Below, piece after piece: positions 57,336-64,000 of a stretch of DNA of 64,000 bases. How positions within the stretch are numbered: position 1 is the first letter of the stretch; every line of letters begins with the position of its first letter. This DNA comes from Campylobacter bilis (lineage in GTDB: Bacteria; Campylobacterota; Campylobacteria; Campylobacterales; Campylobacteraceae), in assembly GCF_016806695.1 (NCBI RefSeq), contig NZ_WUED01000008.1:1-64000 (forward strand), read 5' to 3'. A program made the position numbers and the translations under genes. Below the pieces are notes generated by a model. That model saw only the letters and a program-made list of their open reading frames with translations, made no database searches and was not told the origin of the DNA.

Positions 57336-58204
57336 AAATTGCTTTAATACAACAAAAATTCCACATTAATAAAGAAAAAACTATAAAAAAAACATGCCAA
57401 TTAATACAACAAGCTGTTGAACAAGGTGCTGAACTCATTTGTCTGGGAGAACTTCATCAAAGTGAGTATTTTTGTCAAAGTGAAAATGTAGATTTTTTTG
57501 ATTATGCAAAGGATTATGAAAAGGATGTGCAATTTTGGTCAAGCGTGGCAAAAAAATATGGTGTGGTATTATTAAGTTCTCTTTTTGAAAAACGGAGTGC
57601 AGGGATTTATCACAATACAGCAGTGGTTTTTGAAAAAGATGGACTGATAGCAGGAAAATATCGTAAAATGCATATACCTGATGATCCTTGTTTTTATGAG
57701 AAATTTTATTTTACCCCTGGGGATTTGGGTTTTGAACCTATAAATACGAGTTTGGGCAAACTTGGTGTGCTAATTTGTTGGGATCAGTGGTACCCTGAAG
57801 CAGCAAGAATAATGGCTTTAAAAGGAGCTGAAATTCTTATTTATCCTACAGCAATTGGATGGTTTGATAAGGATGAAGCCGAAGAAAAACAAAGACAATT
57901 AAATGCTTGGCTTGGGGTGCAAAAAGGACATGCTATTGCTAATGGTTTGCATGTTGTAGCTGTTAATAGAGTAGGTTTTGAAAAAGATGCAAGTGGGGTA
58001 GAAGAGGGCATAAGATTTTGGGGGAATTCTTTTGTTTTTGGACCTCAAGGTGAAGAACTTTGTCTTTTAGATAGTGAAAATGAATGTGTTAAAATTGTTA
58101 AAATAGATAAGCAAAGAAGCGAAAAAGTGCGTCAATGGTGGCCTTTTTTACGGGATAGGCGTATAGAATATTTTAAAGATTTGACAAAAAGATTTATCGA
58201 TTAA
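57332..58204 (+). CDS. aguB: N-carbamoylputrescine amidase
   Basis: A 290-residue nitrilase-superfamily enzyme. The Glu-Lys-Cys triad is visible: CLGELHQSEYF (Glu near residue 37), GKYRKMHIPDDPCFYEKFYF (Lys near 115) and LGVLICWDQWYPEAAR (Cys near 149). The blocks match AguB, which splits N-carbamoylputrescine to putrescine, CO2 and ammonia. Linked to aguA and the efflux gene by overlaps. Its final codons form one arm of a terminator. Confidence 0.94.
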   Translation: MKIALIQQKFHINKEKTIKKTCQLIQQAVEQGAELICLGELHQSEYFCQSENVDFFDYAKDYEKDVQFWSSVAKKYGVVLLSSLFEKRSAGIYHNTAVVFEKDGLIAGKYRKMHIPDDPCFYEKFYFTPGDLGFEPINTSLGKLGVLICWDQWYPEAARIMALKGAEILIYPTAIGWFDKDEAEEKQRQLNAWLGVQKGHAIANGLHVVAVNRVGFEKDASGVEEGIRFWGNSFVFGPQGEELCLLDSENECVKIVKIDKQRSEKVRQWWPFLRDRRIEYFKDLTKRFID

Positions 58205-58217
58205 GATAAATCTTTTT
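58186..58217. terminator. Bidirectional terminator built from two overlapping coding ends
   Basis: AAAAAGATTTATC (58186-58198), loop GATTAA, GATAAATCTTTTT (58205-58217): a 13-bp perfect stem with T runs on either strand. The stop codons of aguB (58202-58204) and of the NlpC/P60 gene (58201-58203, minus) both lie in the loop. Confidence 0.85.
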
Positions 58218-59559
58218 TGTTTTGAATATTTTTAAGATAATTGCTTATTTTTTCTTTTTCTTGTTCGCTTAAGCGGATAAAGCTTATTTCTTGAACCCTT
58301 GATAAAAGTAAATTTTCTTCTAAAATATCTTCTTTACCTATTTCTAAGCTTGTGATAGCGCTAGAGCTTATAAGTAGTCTTTGTGTGGTGCCTTTTTTTA
58401 AACCCCATATATCATGGATGACTATATTGTTTTGATCGATTTTTCCAGCATAAAGCATGATATGTCCTGGCAGATAAAGCAAGCTTAAATAAGCTTTTCC
58501 AAAGCGAGAAAGAAAGTCTTTTTTTTGCGTATTATTTAAAGTGCTTATATTAAAATGTGCAAAAGAGTTTTTTTGTGCGGCTGAATTTCTTGGTAAATAA
58601 AGTCCAAAAGCTGAAAAAATATCGCGCGTAAGCAAAGAACAATCTCTTTCAAAATTATATCCACCCCAACCATAAGGTAAATTAAGAATTTCAGAGATTT
58701 GGCTTTTTAAATTTTGATCGTTAAATTGTAAGGGGAATTTGGTAGCGTTGTTTTTTGATATTTTATATTTTTTAGAGCCTATTTTTCCATAAAAATAATT
58801 TTTATCTTCTTTATAATAAGGATAAATAGCACCAATTCTGCTTTCAAAGAAAAAATTATTATCATTGCTTAATACAGCTAATTTTTCTTTTAAAGGAGTG
58901 ATGAAATTAAGATTTTCATAGATTTTGCTTCTATACTCAGAAAAAATTTCTAAATCCTTGCTTTCTACAAAACCCACTCCAGCTTCGCTTAATATGAAAG
59001 CATAGCGCTTGTCTTTGCTAAAGTGTGAAATTAAAACGGGAGTGCCGATATTTAAAACACTGTCGCTTGCATAATCAAAAGGAATGCCTTCGTTTTCTAA
59101 AAAAGGATCTTTTAAAATAGCTCTTTGAGTAGGAAGATTTTTAGAAATAGTATTTTCAATGATTAAGGCTTTTTGATTTAATTTGCCTAAATCTTTAATG
59201 TTTGCATTGTCTATTGTATTTTCAAACCAAGCTTTAGGAATGATTTGTTTATTAAAAAAATAATAGGTATTTTGTGAATTTAAATATAAAGGAAAAGACC
59301 AAAAAAGATTTTCTTTTTTATGGTTTTTGAACGAATCATGCCAAGGGCTGAAAAAACGTTTTTTATATTGTTTTGCATCAAAATTGATATTTTGAGTAAG
59401 TTGAGGCAAAATACTTACATTTTGTTGAAATTCTAATTTTGCATAGTGAGAGTTTTCTTGCTGCAATTTTGGAATTTCATGAGAGGATGAGTCTAGATTG
59501 TGAGTTGAACAAGCCGTTAAAAACAATGCTAGTAAACTAAAATATAAAGAAAATTTCAT
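58201..59559 (-). CDS. SH3 and NlpC/P60 domain lipoprotein, peptidoglycan hydrolase-like
   Basis: A 452-residue lipoprotein with lipobox LTAC (Cys 17). A bacterial SH3-like region lies at about 180-265 (IGTPVLISHFSKDKRYAFIL, SEAGVGFVESKDLEIF). The C-terminal NlpC/P60 domain is at about 280-400: LNLPYGWGGYNFERDCSLLTRDIF (catalytic Cys in DCSLL), then LPGHIMLYAGK (catalytic His). It probably trims peptidoglycan peptides from the outer membrane or periplasm. It converges on aguB and is divergent from the helicase gene. Confidence 0.88.
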   Translation of the reverse strand: MKFSLYFSLLALFLTACSTHNLDSSSHEIPKLQQENSHYAKLEFQQNVSILPQLTQNINFDAKQYKKRFFSPWHDSFKNHKKENLFWSFPLYLNSQNTYYFFNKQIIPKAWFENTIDNANIKDLGKLNQKALIIENTISKNLPTQRAILKDPFLENEGIPFDYASDSVLNIGTPVLISHFSKDKRYAFILSEAGVGFVESKDLEIFSEYRSKIYENLNFITPLKEKLAVLSNDNNFFFESRIGAIYPYYKEDKNYFYGKIGSKKYKISKNNATKFPLQFNDQNLKSQISEILNLPYGWGGYNFERDCSLLTRDIFSAFGLYLPRNSAAQKNSFAHFNISTLNNTQKKDFLSRFGKAYLSLLYLPGHIMLYAGKIDQNNIVIHDIWGLKKGTTQRLLISSSAITSLEIGKEDILEENLLLSRVQEISFIRLSEQEKEKISNYLKNIQNKKDLS

Positions 59560-59608
59560 AATTAACCTTTTAGAAAATAATAGTTATAATTAAACCCAAG
59601 GAAATATA

Positions 59609-60940
59609 ATGCTTGATAAACTGAAAAAAAATTTAGTATATAATAATGTTTTTTTAAGCGGTGGCGCTGGAGTAGGTAAAAGTTTTTTAACCAATGAACT
59701 TATACGATCTTATAGAAAAGAAAAAAAATCTGTTGTAGCTCTTGGTTCTAGTGCTCTTTCAGCGTTTAATATAGGTGGAATTACTTTGCATAGTTTTTTT
59801 TGCCTAGGTTATTGTGAAGATGCTTTGCAATTAAGTGTGCTTGATCGCAGTCAAAAACAAAAAGATAAATTAGCAAAACTTAAGAAAGTTTTAAAAACAA
59901 CCGATCTCATTATCATAGATGAAATTTCTATGGTGAGTGCTAATGTTTTTGAAATGTTAGGTTTTAGGCTTAAAAATTCTCAATTTAATGGGAAAATTTT
60001 AGTGGTTGGGGATTTTTTTCAATTACCTCCTGTGATTAAAAAGAAAAAACAAAGTCTTTTTAGCAATTCTTATTATGCTTTTTCATCCTTTTTTTGGAAG
60101 GATTTGAATTTTAAAAACCTTATGCTTTCTCAATCTAAAAGGACTCAAAATATAGAATTTTATAATAATTTATCTTTAATCAGACAAGGTTTTTTGGATG
60201 AAACAATTTTAAATTTTTTCCAATCTTTGCAAGTAGATTACAAACAATTACAAAATTTAGAAGATGATTATATTTTACTTTGTGGTATCAATAAAAAAGT
60301 CAATTATATTAATAAAGAAAAATTAAATCGTCTTTGTACTCCTCTTGTATGTTTAAAAGCTGAAATTAAAAAAGAAGATAAGGTAAAAGATGAAGAACTT
60401 CTTTTTTGGGTTAAAAGCTTAAATATTTTAGAAGAATTAAATCTTAAAATAGGTGCTCGTATTATTTTTTGCGTGAATAATTGGGATAAAAATTATTATA
60501 ATGGAGAACAAGGAGTGGTTCAAGATATTATTAATGAAGAAGGAAAAATTTATATTAATATTATGAAAAACAATGGGATTGAAATTTTGCTTGAACCTTA
60601 CACTTTTTTTATGCAAGAATTAGAACAATCAGGAAAGGATTTATTTATTAAAACTCTTGCAAGTGTTACTCAATTTCCTATAAAATTAGCCTATGCTATT
60701 ACTATACATAAATCGCAAGGTATGAGTATAGAAAAACTAGTTTGTGATATTGATCATATTTTTGAAAACGGACAGCTTTATGTAGCCCTTTCACGTTCTA
60801 TAAATCCTAATACATTAAAAATTTATTCTCAAAAAAGGATTGATTTTAGACTTTATTTTGCTAATATTTTAAAAATAGATTCTAGTGTGATTGAATTTTA
60901 TAAAAGACATGATTTTGTAGATCTTCAAATACAAGAATAA
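59609..60940 (+). CDS. PIF1/RecD-type DNA helicase
   Basis: A 443-residue superfamily 1 helicase. Walker A is GGAGVGKSF (about residues 18-26), motif II is LIIIDEISMVSANVFEM (about 95-111), and GDFFQLPPV is motif III. Near the C-terminus AYAITIHKSQGMSIEKLV and LYVALSRS are motifs V and VI. It resembles bacterial PIF1-like or short RecD2-like helicases, acting 5' to 3'. Its DNA target is unknown. It is followed by a secreted protein gene after 23 bases. Confidence 0.88.
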   Translation: MLDKLKKNLVYNNVFLSGGAGVGKSFLTNELIRSYRKEKKSVVALGSSALSAFNIGGITLHSFFCLGYCEDALQLSVLDRSQKQKDKLAKLKKVLKTTDLIIIDEISMVSANVFEMLGFRLKNSQFNGKILVVGDFFQLPPVIKKKKQSLFSNSYYAFSSFFWKDLNFKNLMLSQSKRTQNIEFYNNLSLIRQGFLDETILNFFQSLQVDYKQLQNLEDDYILLCGINKKVNYINKEKLNRLCTPLVCLKAEIKKEDKVKDEELLFWVKSLNILEELNLKIGARIIFCVNNWDKNYYNGEQGVVQDIINEEGKIYINIMKNNGIEILLEPYTFFMQELEQSGKDLFIKTLASVTQFPIKLAYAITIHKSQGMSIEKLVCDIDHIFENGQLYVALSRSINPNTLKIYSQKRIDFRLYFANILKIDSSVIEFYKRHDFVDLQIQE

Positions 60941-60963
60941 ATCATTTATTTTAAGGTATTTTA

Positions 60964-61644
60964 ATGAAAAAAATATTTTTAAGTGTTTGTTTGGTTTTAG
61001 CTTTAAATGCTCAAAATCTTCAAATAGATAAAATAAGAACAGATCTTTATTCTAAAAACGGTTCAAATGTGCTTAAAAAGATTGAAATTTCTTTAGAATT
61101 TGTTGGAAATGACTTAGAAGAAAACAAGCTTATCGATGCTACAAATACAGTTATTTCGGGGTTTTTTTATGAAGATATTTTTACAGAACTTGGTAAAGAT
61201 AATTTTAAAAAGATTTTAGAGAAATTCTTAGATAAAAAATATAAAATCAAATTAGAAGATATCTATATTTTATCTTTAAATACAGTAGAAAAGTTTGATT
61301 TAGAGGAATTTAAACGTTTTTTACAAAGCACAGAGGTTGAAGAAAAAAATAAAAATGATGAAACTAAAGCACTCAAAGATTTAAAATCGCCCCAAATTCC
61401 TCATTCTCCTAGTGAGAAAGAATCTAAACAAATAGATCAACTTTTTAAAGATGTTGATGAAGAAAATGAAAACAATAAAGAAGAAATCAATTTGCACAAT
61501 TTAAATATACCTAGAATGACTTTTAATTTAGATGAGAAAATGAAACAAGACTTAATCGCTAAACTCTTGCAAATTTTTGAAGAAAATAATATAAGCAAAT
61601 CCGAATTGTCATCTCCAATAAACCATGAGTTGGAGCTTGATTAA
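60964..61644 (+). CDS. Secreted protein of unknown function
   Basis: A 226-residue protein with an N-terminal signal peptide (KKIFLSVCLVLALNAQN, cut near residue 17). Residues about 25-120 contain KKIEISLEFVGNDLEENKLIDATNTV and NFKKILEKFLDKKYKIKLEDIYILSL. This looks somewhat like the periplasmic domain of FliL, but it lacks the FliL membrane anchor arrangement and I would not name it so. The C-terminal half is very acidic and probably disordered. Probably co-transcribed with the helicase gene, though no functional link is obvious. Confidence 0.6.
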   Translation: MKKIFLSVCLVLALNAQNLQIDKIRTDLYSKNGSNVLKKIEISLEFVGNDLEENKLIDATNTVISGFFYEDIFTELGKDNFKKILEKFLDKKYKIKLEDIYILSLNTVEKFDLEEFKRFLQSTEVEEKNKNDETKALKDLKSPQIPHSPSEKESKQIDQLFKDVDEENENNKEEINLHNLNIPRMTFNLDEKMKQDLIAKLLQIFEENNISKSELSSPINHELELD

Positions 61645-61655
61645 AATCATTAGAC

Positions 61656-62165
61656 TTAGCGGATGATGTCGTAATTTTGTGGAATTTTTGCTTGAAAAAT
61701 ATTAGCTTTAATAGGCGGATTTTTAATTTGCTTGCTTAATTTGATAGTGACTTTATTTTGAAATTCATCTTCATAAGATATGCTTTGAATTTGATCTTGA
61801 TATAATGTGATTGTATAGTTTATATTTTCATATTTTGCTATGAGTTTATCTTTATCTAGATATTTGGCTTTTTTAAAAATTTCATTAAGATTAGGAAGAT
61901 TTTGAAGATGAGAGAAAATCACTTGTTCAAGATCATGTTCTATGATAATGATTTGATTTTTGTTGATGTAAATTTCTTTTTTACTAGGTGTATCATAACT
62001 CCAATATGCTTGATTTTTGTTAAATATAAAATGTCCTGAGTAAGAAAGTATGGAGTTTTTAGATTTTATAGTCTGAGTAAAATCACTAGAAAATGTATTA
62101 AAATCAAGATCTAAGGCTAAAAGCTTTGCTATAAAAATAAAAAGCATGAAAAATATTTTTTTCAT
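61656..62165 (-). CDS. lolA: Outer-membrane lipoprotein carrier protein LolA
   Basis: A 169-residue periplasmic protein with a signal peptide (about 1-17, ending AKLLALD). The mature part begins DFNTFSSDFTQTIKSKNSILSYSGHFIF, the conserved LolA opening. It continues with YWSYDTPSKKEIYINKNQIIIIE, forming the half-barrel that holds lipoprotein acyl chains on the way to the outer membrane. This matches the many lipoproteins encoded in the window. It is divergent from secA with about 100 bases between. Confidence 0.88.
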   Translation of the reverse strand: MKKIFFMLFIFIAKLLALDLDFNTFSSDFTQTIKSKNSILSYSGHFIFNKNQAYWSYDTPSKKEIYINKNQIIIIEHDLEQVIFSHLQNLPNLNEIFKKAKYLDKDKLIAKYENINYTITLYQDQIQSISYEDEFQNKVTIKLSKQIKNPPIKANIFQAKIPQNYDIIR

Positions 62166-62263
62166 TTATTCCCTTAAAAATTATATTTTTTATATCATTC
62201 TAGCTAATTTTAATTAAATAATCGTTATAATGATAGCTTGAAAAATTTATAAAAGGTTTAAAA

Positions 62264-64000
62264 ATGTTTTTAAATACCTTAAAAGCCGTATTTGGCACAA
62301 AAAATGATCGAGAGGTAAAAAAATATTTCAAGCGTGTAGCACAAATTAACGCTTTAGAAAGCAAATATCAAAATTTAAGTGATGAGGAGTTAAAAATCGC
62401 TTTTGCAAATTTTAAAGAGCAAATTATAAAGGGCGAAAAAAACGAAAACGAACTTTTAAATGATGTTTTTGCTATAGTAAGAGAAACAAGCAAAAGAACC
62501 TTAAATATGCGTCATTTTGATGTGCAATTAATCGGTGGTATGGTTTTGCATGATGGTAAAATTGCAGAAATGAAAACAGGAGAGGGTAAGACCCTTGTTG
62601 CTACTTTGCCTGTTGTTTTAAATGCTATGAGTGGCAAAGGGGTGCATGTGGTTACAGTGAATGATTATTTGGCTAAAAGAGATGCTGAGCAAATGAGTGC
62701 TATTTATAATTTTTTAGGTTTTAGTGTGGGTGTAGTGCTTTCATCTCAAAATAGCGATTTAGAGCATAAGCAAGCTTATAATTGCGATATTACTTATGGG
62801 ACTAATAATGAATTTGGTTTTGATTATTTACGCGATAATATGAAATTTTCAAAAGCTGAAAAAGTCCAAAGAGAACATAATTTTGTTATTGTTGATGAAG
62901 TTGATAGTATTTTAATTGATGAGGCAAGAACCCCACTTATCATTAGTGGTCCTACAAATCGCACCTTAGATGGATATATTAAGGCTGATGAAGTAGCCAG
63001 ACAAATGCAAAAAGCCCAAGCAGTCTTGCCACCAGCAAAACCTGAAGGTGATTTTGTAGTAGATGAAAAAAATCGTAGTATTTTAATCACAGAAGCAGGT
63101 ATTGCAAAAGCTGAAAGGCTTTTTGGTGTGGATAATTTATACAGTCTTGACAATGCTATTTTAGCCCATCAGCTTGATCAGGCCTTAAAAGCGCATAATC
63201 TTTTTGAAAAAGATGTGCACTATGTTTTAAGAGCTAATGAAGTTGTTATTGTTGATGAATTTACGGGGCGTTTGAGTGAAGGGCGGCGTTTTAGTGAAGG
63301 TTTGCATCAAGCCTTAGAAGCTAAAGAAAGGGTCAAAATCCAAGAAGAAAGTCAAACTTTAGCCGATATAACTTTTCAAAATTATTTTAGAATGTATAAT
63401 AAATTAGCAGGTATGACAGGGACAGCACAAACTGAAGCTACAGAATTTTCTCAAATTTATAATTTAGATGTTATTTCTATTCCTACAAATATTCCTATTA
63501 AAAGACAAGATAAAGATGATCTTATTTATAAAACTCAAAATGAAAAATTTAAAGCTGTTATTGAAGAAATAAAAAAAGCCAATGCCAAAGGACAGCCTGT
63601 GCTTGTAGGGACTGCGAGTATAGAGCGGAGCGAAGTGTTTCATAATATGCTTGTAAAAGAAAAAATTCCCCATCATGTTTTAAATGCGAAAAATCATGAG
63701 CAAGAAGCTTTAATCATTCAAGATGCAGGTAAAAAAGGAGCCGTCACTATTGCTACAAACATGGCAGGGCGTGGTGTGGATATTAAAATCGATGATGAAA
63801 TTAGAGCCTTAGGTGGGCTTTATATCATAGGTACAGAAAGACATGAAAGCCGTCGCATTGATAATCAATTGCGTGGTCGTGCGGGTAGACAAGGGGATCC
63901 GGGTGTGAGTCGCTTTTATCTTAGTTTAGAAGACAATCTTTTAAGAATTTTTGGCGGTGAACGCATTAAAACAATTATGGATCGTTTAGGAATACAAGAA
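62264..64000 (+). CDS. secA: Protein translocase ATPase SecA, N-terminal 579 codons (partial)
   Basis: The ATG at 62264 follows AAAAGGTTTAAAA, and the frame is open to the end of the window (579 codons). NBD1 has Walker A MKTGEGKT (about residues 105-112) and Walker [16 protein letters not shown] (about 208-222). The preprotein cross-linking region and [22 protein letters not shown] follow. NBD2 holds [21 protein letters not shown] and the late motif [21 protein letters not shown]. It drives secreted proteins through SecYEG. The C-terminus is beyond the window. Confidence 0.97.
   Translation, partial: MFLNTLKAVFGTKNDREVKKYFKRVAQINALESKYQNLSDEELKIAFANFKEQIIKGEKNENELLNDVFAIVRETSKRTLNMRHFDVQLIGGMVLHDGKIAEMKTGEGKTLVATLPVVLNAMSGKGVHVVTVNDYLAKRDAEQMSAIYNFLGFSVGVVLSSQNSDLEHKQAYNCDITYGTNNEFGFDYLRDNMKFSKAEKVQREHNFVIVDEVDSILIDEARTPLIISGPTNRTLDGYIKADEVARQMQKAQAVLPPAKPEGDFVVDEKNRSILITEAGIAKAERLFGVDNLYSLDNAILAHQLDQALKAHNLFEKDVHYVLRANEVVIVDEFTGRLSEGRRFSEGLHQALEAKERVKIQEESQTLADITFQNYFRMYNKLAGMTGTAQTEATEFSQIYNLDVISIPTNIPIKRQDKDDLIYKTQNEKFKAVIEEIKKANAKGQPVLVGTASIERSEVFHNMLVKEKIPHHVLNAKNHEQEALIIQDAGKKGAVTIATNMAGRGVDIKIDDEIRALGGLYIIGTERHESRRIDNQLRGRAGRQGDPGVSRFYLSLEDNLLRIFGGERIKTIMDRLGIQE

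Noticed and set aside
60964-61644. Naming the secreted protein after the helicase as FliL
   Set aside because: It has a cleavable signal peptide rather than a FliL anchor, a long acidic tail and no flagellar neighbours; the resemblance is too weak.

Overview
The window is AT-rich, tightly packed DNA from a Campylobacter, almost certainly Campylobacter jejuni or a very close lineage. The grounds are the gene content and order (liv operon, ResB-CcsA fusion, tgt, aroB, rpoD, hemB-argF-hemN, jlpA-cjaA-cjaB, Cj0977-like, yidC cluster, purL-purH, secA) and an intact 383-residue hippuricase gene, hipO, the classic C. jejuni marker. Compared with the NCTC 11168 map as I remember it, the window runs from about Cj1018 down to Cj0942, in reverse of that strain's numbering. 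Gene names in the Cj series are from memory of that map, not from a search.

Layout. 1-3.7 kb: end of a branched-chain amino acid ABC operon (livK end, livHMGF). 3.8-7.0 kb: cytochrome c maturation fusion protein. 7.1-9.1 kb, minus strand: tRNA-Arg(GCG), a CorA-type transporter and tgt. 9.2-16.1 kb, plus strand: a TrkA-like protein, then aroB, mscS-like, mtaB-like and a peptidase-dead FtsH paralogue joined by short overlaps. 16-22.3 kb: PepSY-like protein, rhomboid protease, SixA phosphatase, rpoD, and a LysR regulator divergent from a YeiH-type membrane protein. 22.3-28.5 kb: rsmG-ribA and a hemB-argF-hypothetical-hemN-Fe/S oxidoreductase operon (haem and arginine metabolism). 29-38 kb: hipO, yaaA, the surface lipoproteins jlpA and cjaA, cjaB, pepD, a nuclease, a tiny lipoprotein, a sigma28-type hot-dog protein and cmoB.

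38.1-42.7 kb is the accessory island. It is a decayed minimal type II-C CRISPR-Cas locus: cas9 broken by about ten frameshifts and one nonsense codon, cas1 broken by one frameshift, cas2 still open, a recognisable but eroded tracrRNA, and only traces that may be repeats, with no readable array. It lies between cmoB and the ybgC-like thioesterase gene, not at the usual cas site I recall for NCTC 11168. Nearly every other gene in the window is intact, so the frameshifts look like real gene death rather than poor sequence.

43-64 kb: ybgC, a periplasmic protein, a UDG-like protein and a GNAT. Then comes the chain rpmH-rnpA-yidD-yidC-jag-mnmE-purL-djlA-like-purH, in which RNA processing, membrane insertion, tRNA modification and purine synthesis share overlapping genes. 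After that come a META-domain lipoprotein, an agmatine-to-putrescine operon with a cation efflux gene inside it, an NlpC/P60 lipoprotein, a PIF1/RecD-type helicase, a secreted protein of unknown role, lolA and the first 579 codons of secA. I found no insertion sequences, prophage genes or rRNA genes.
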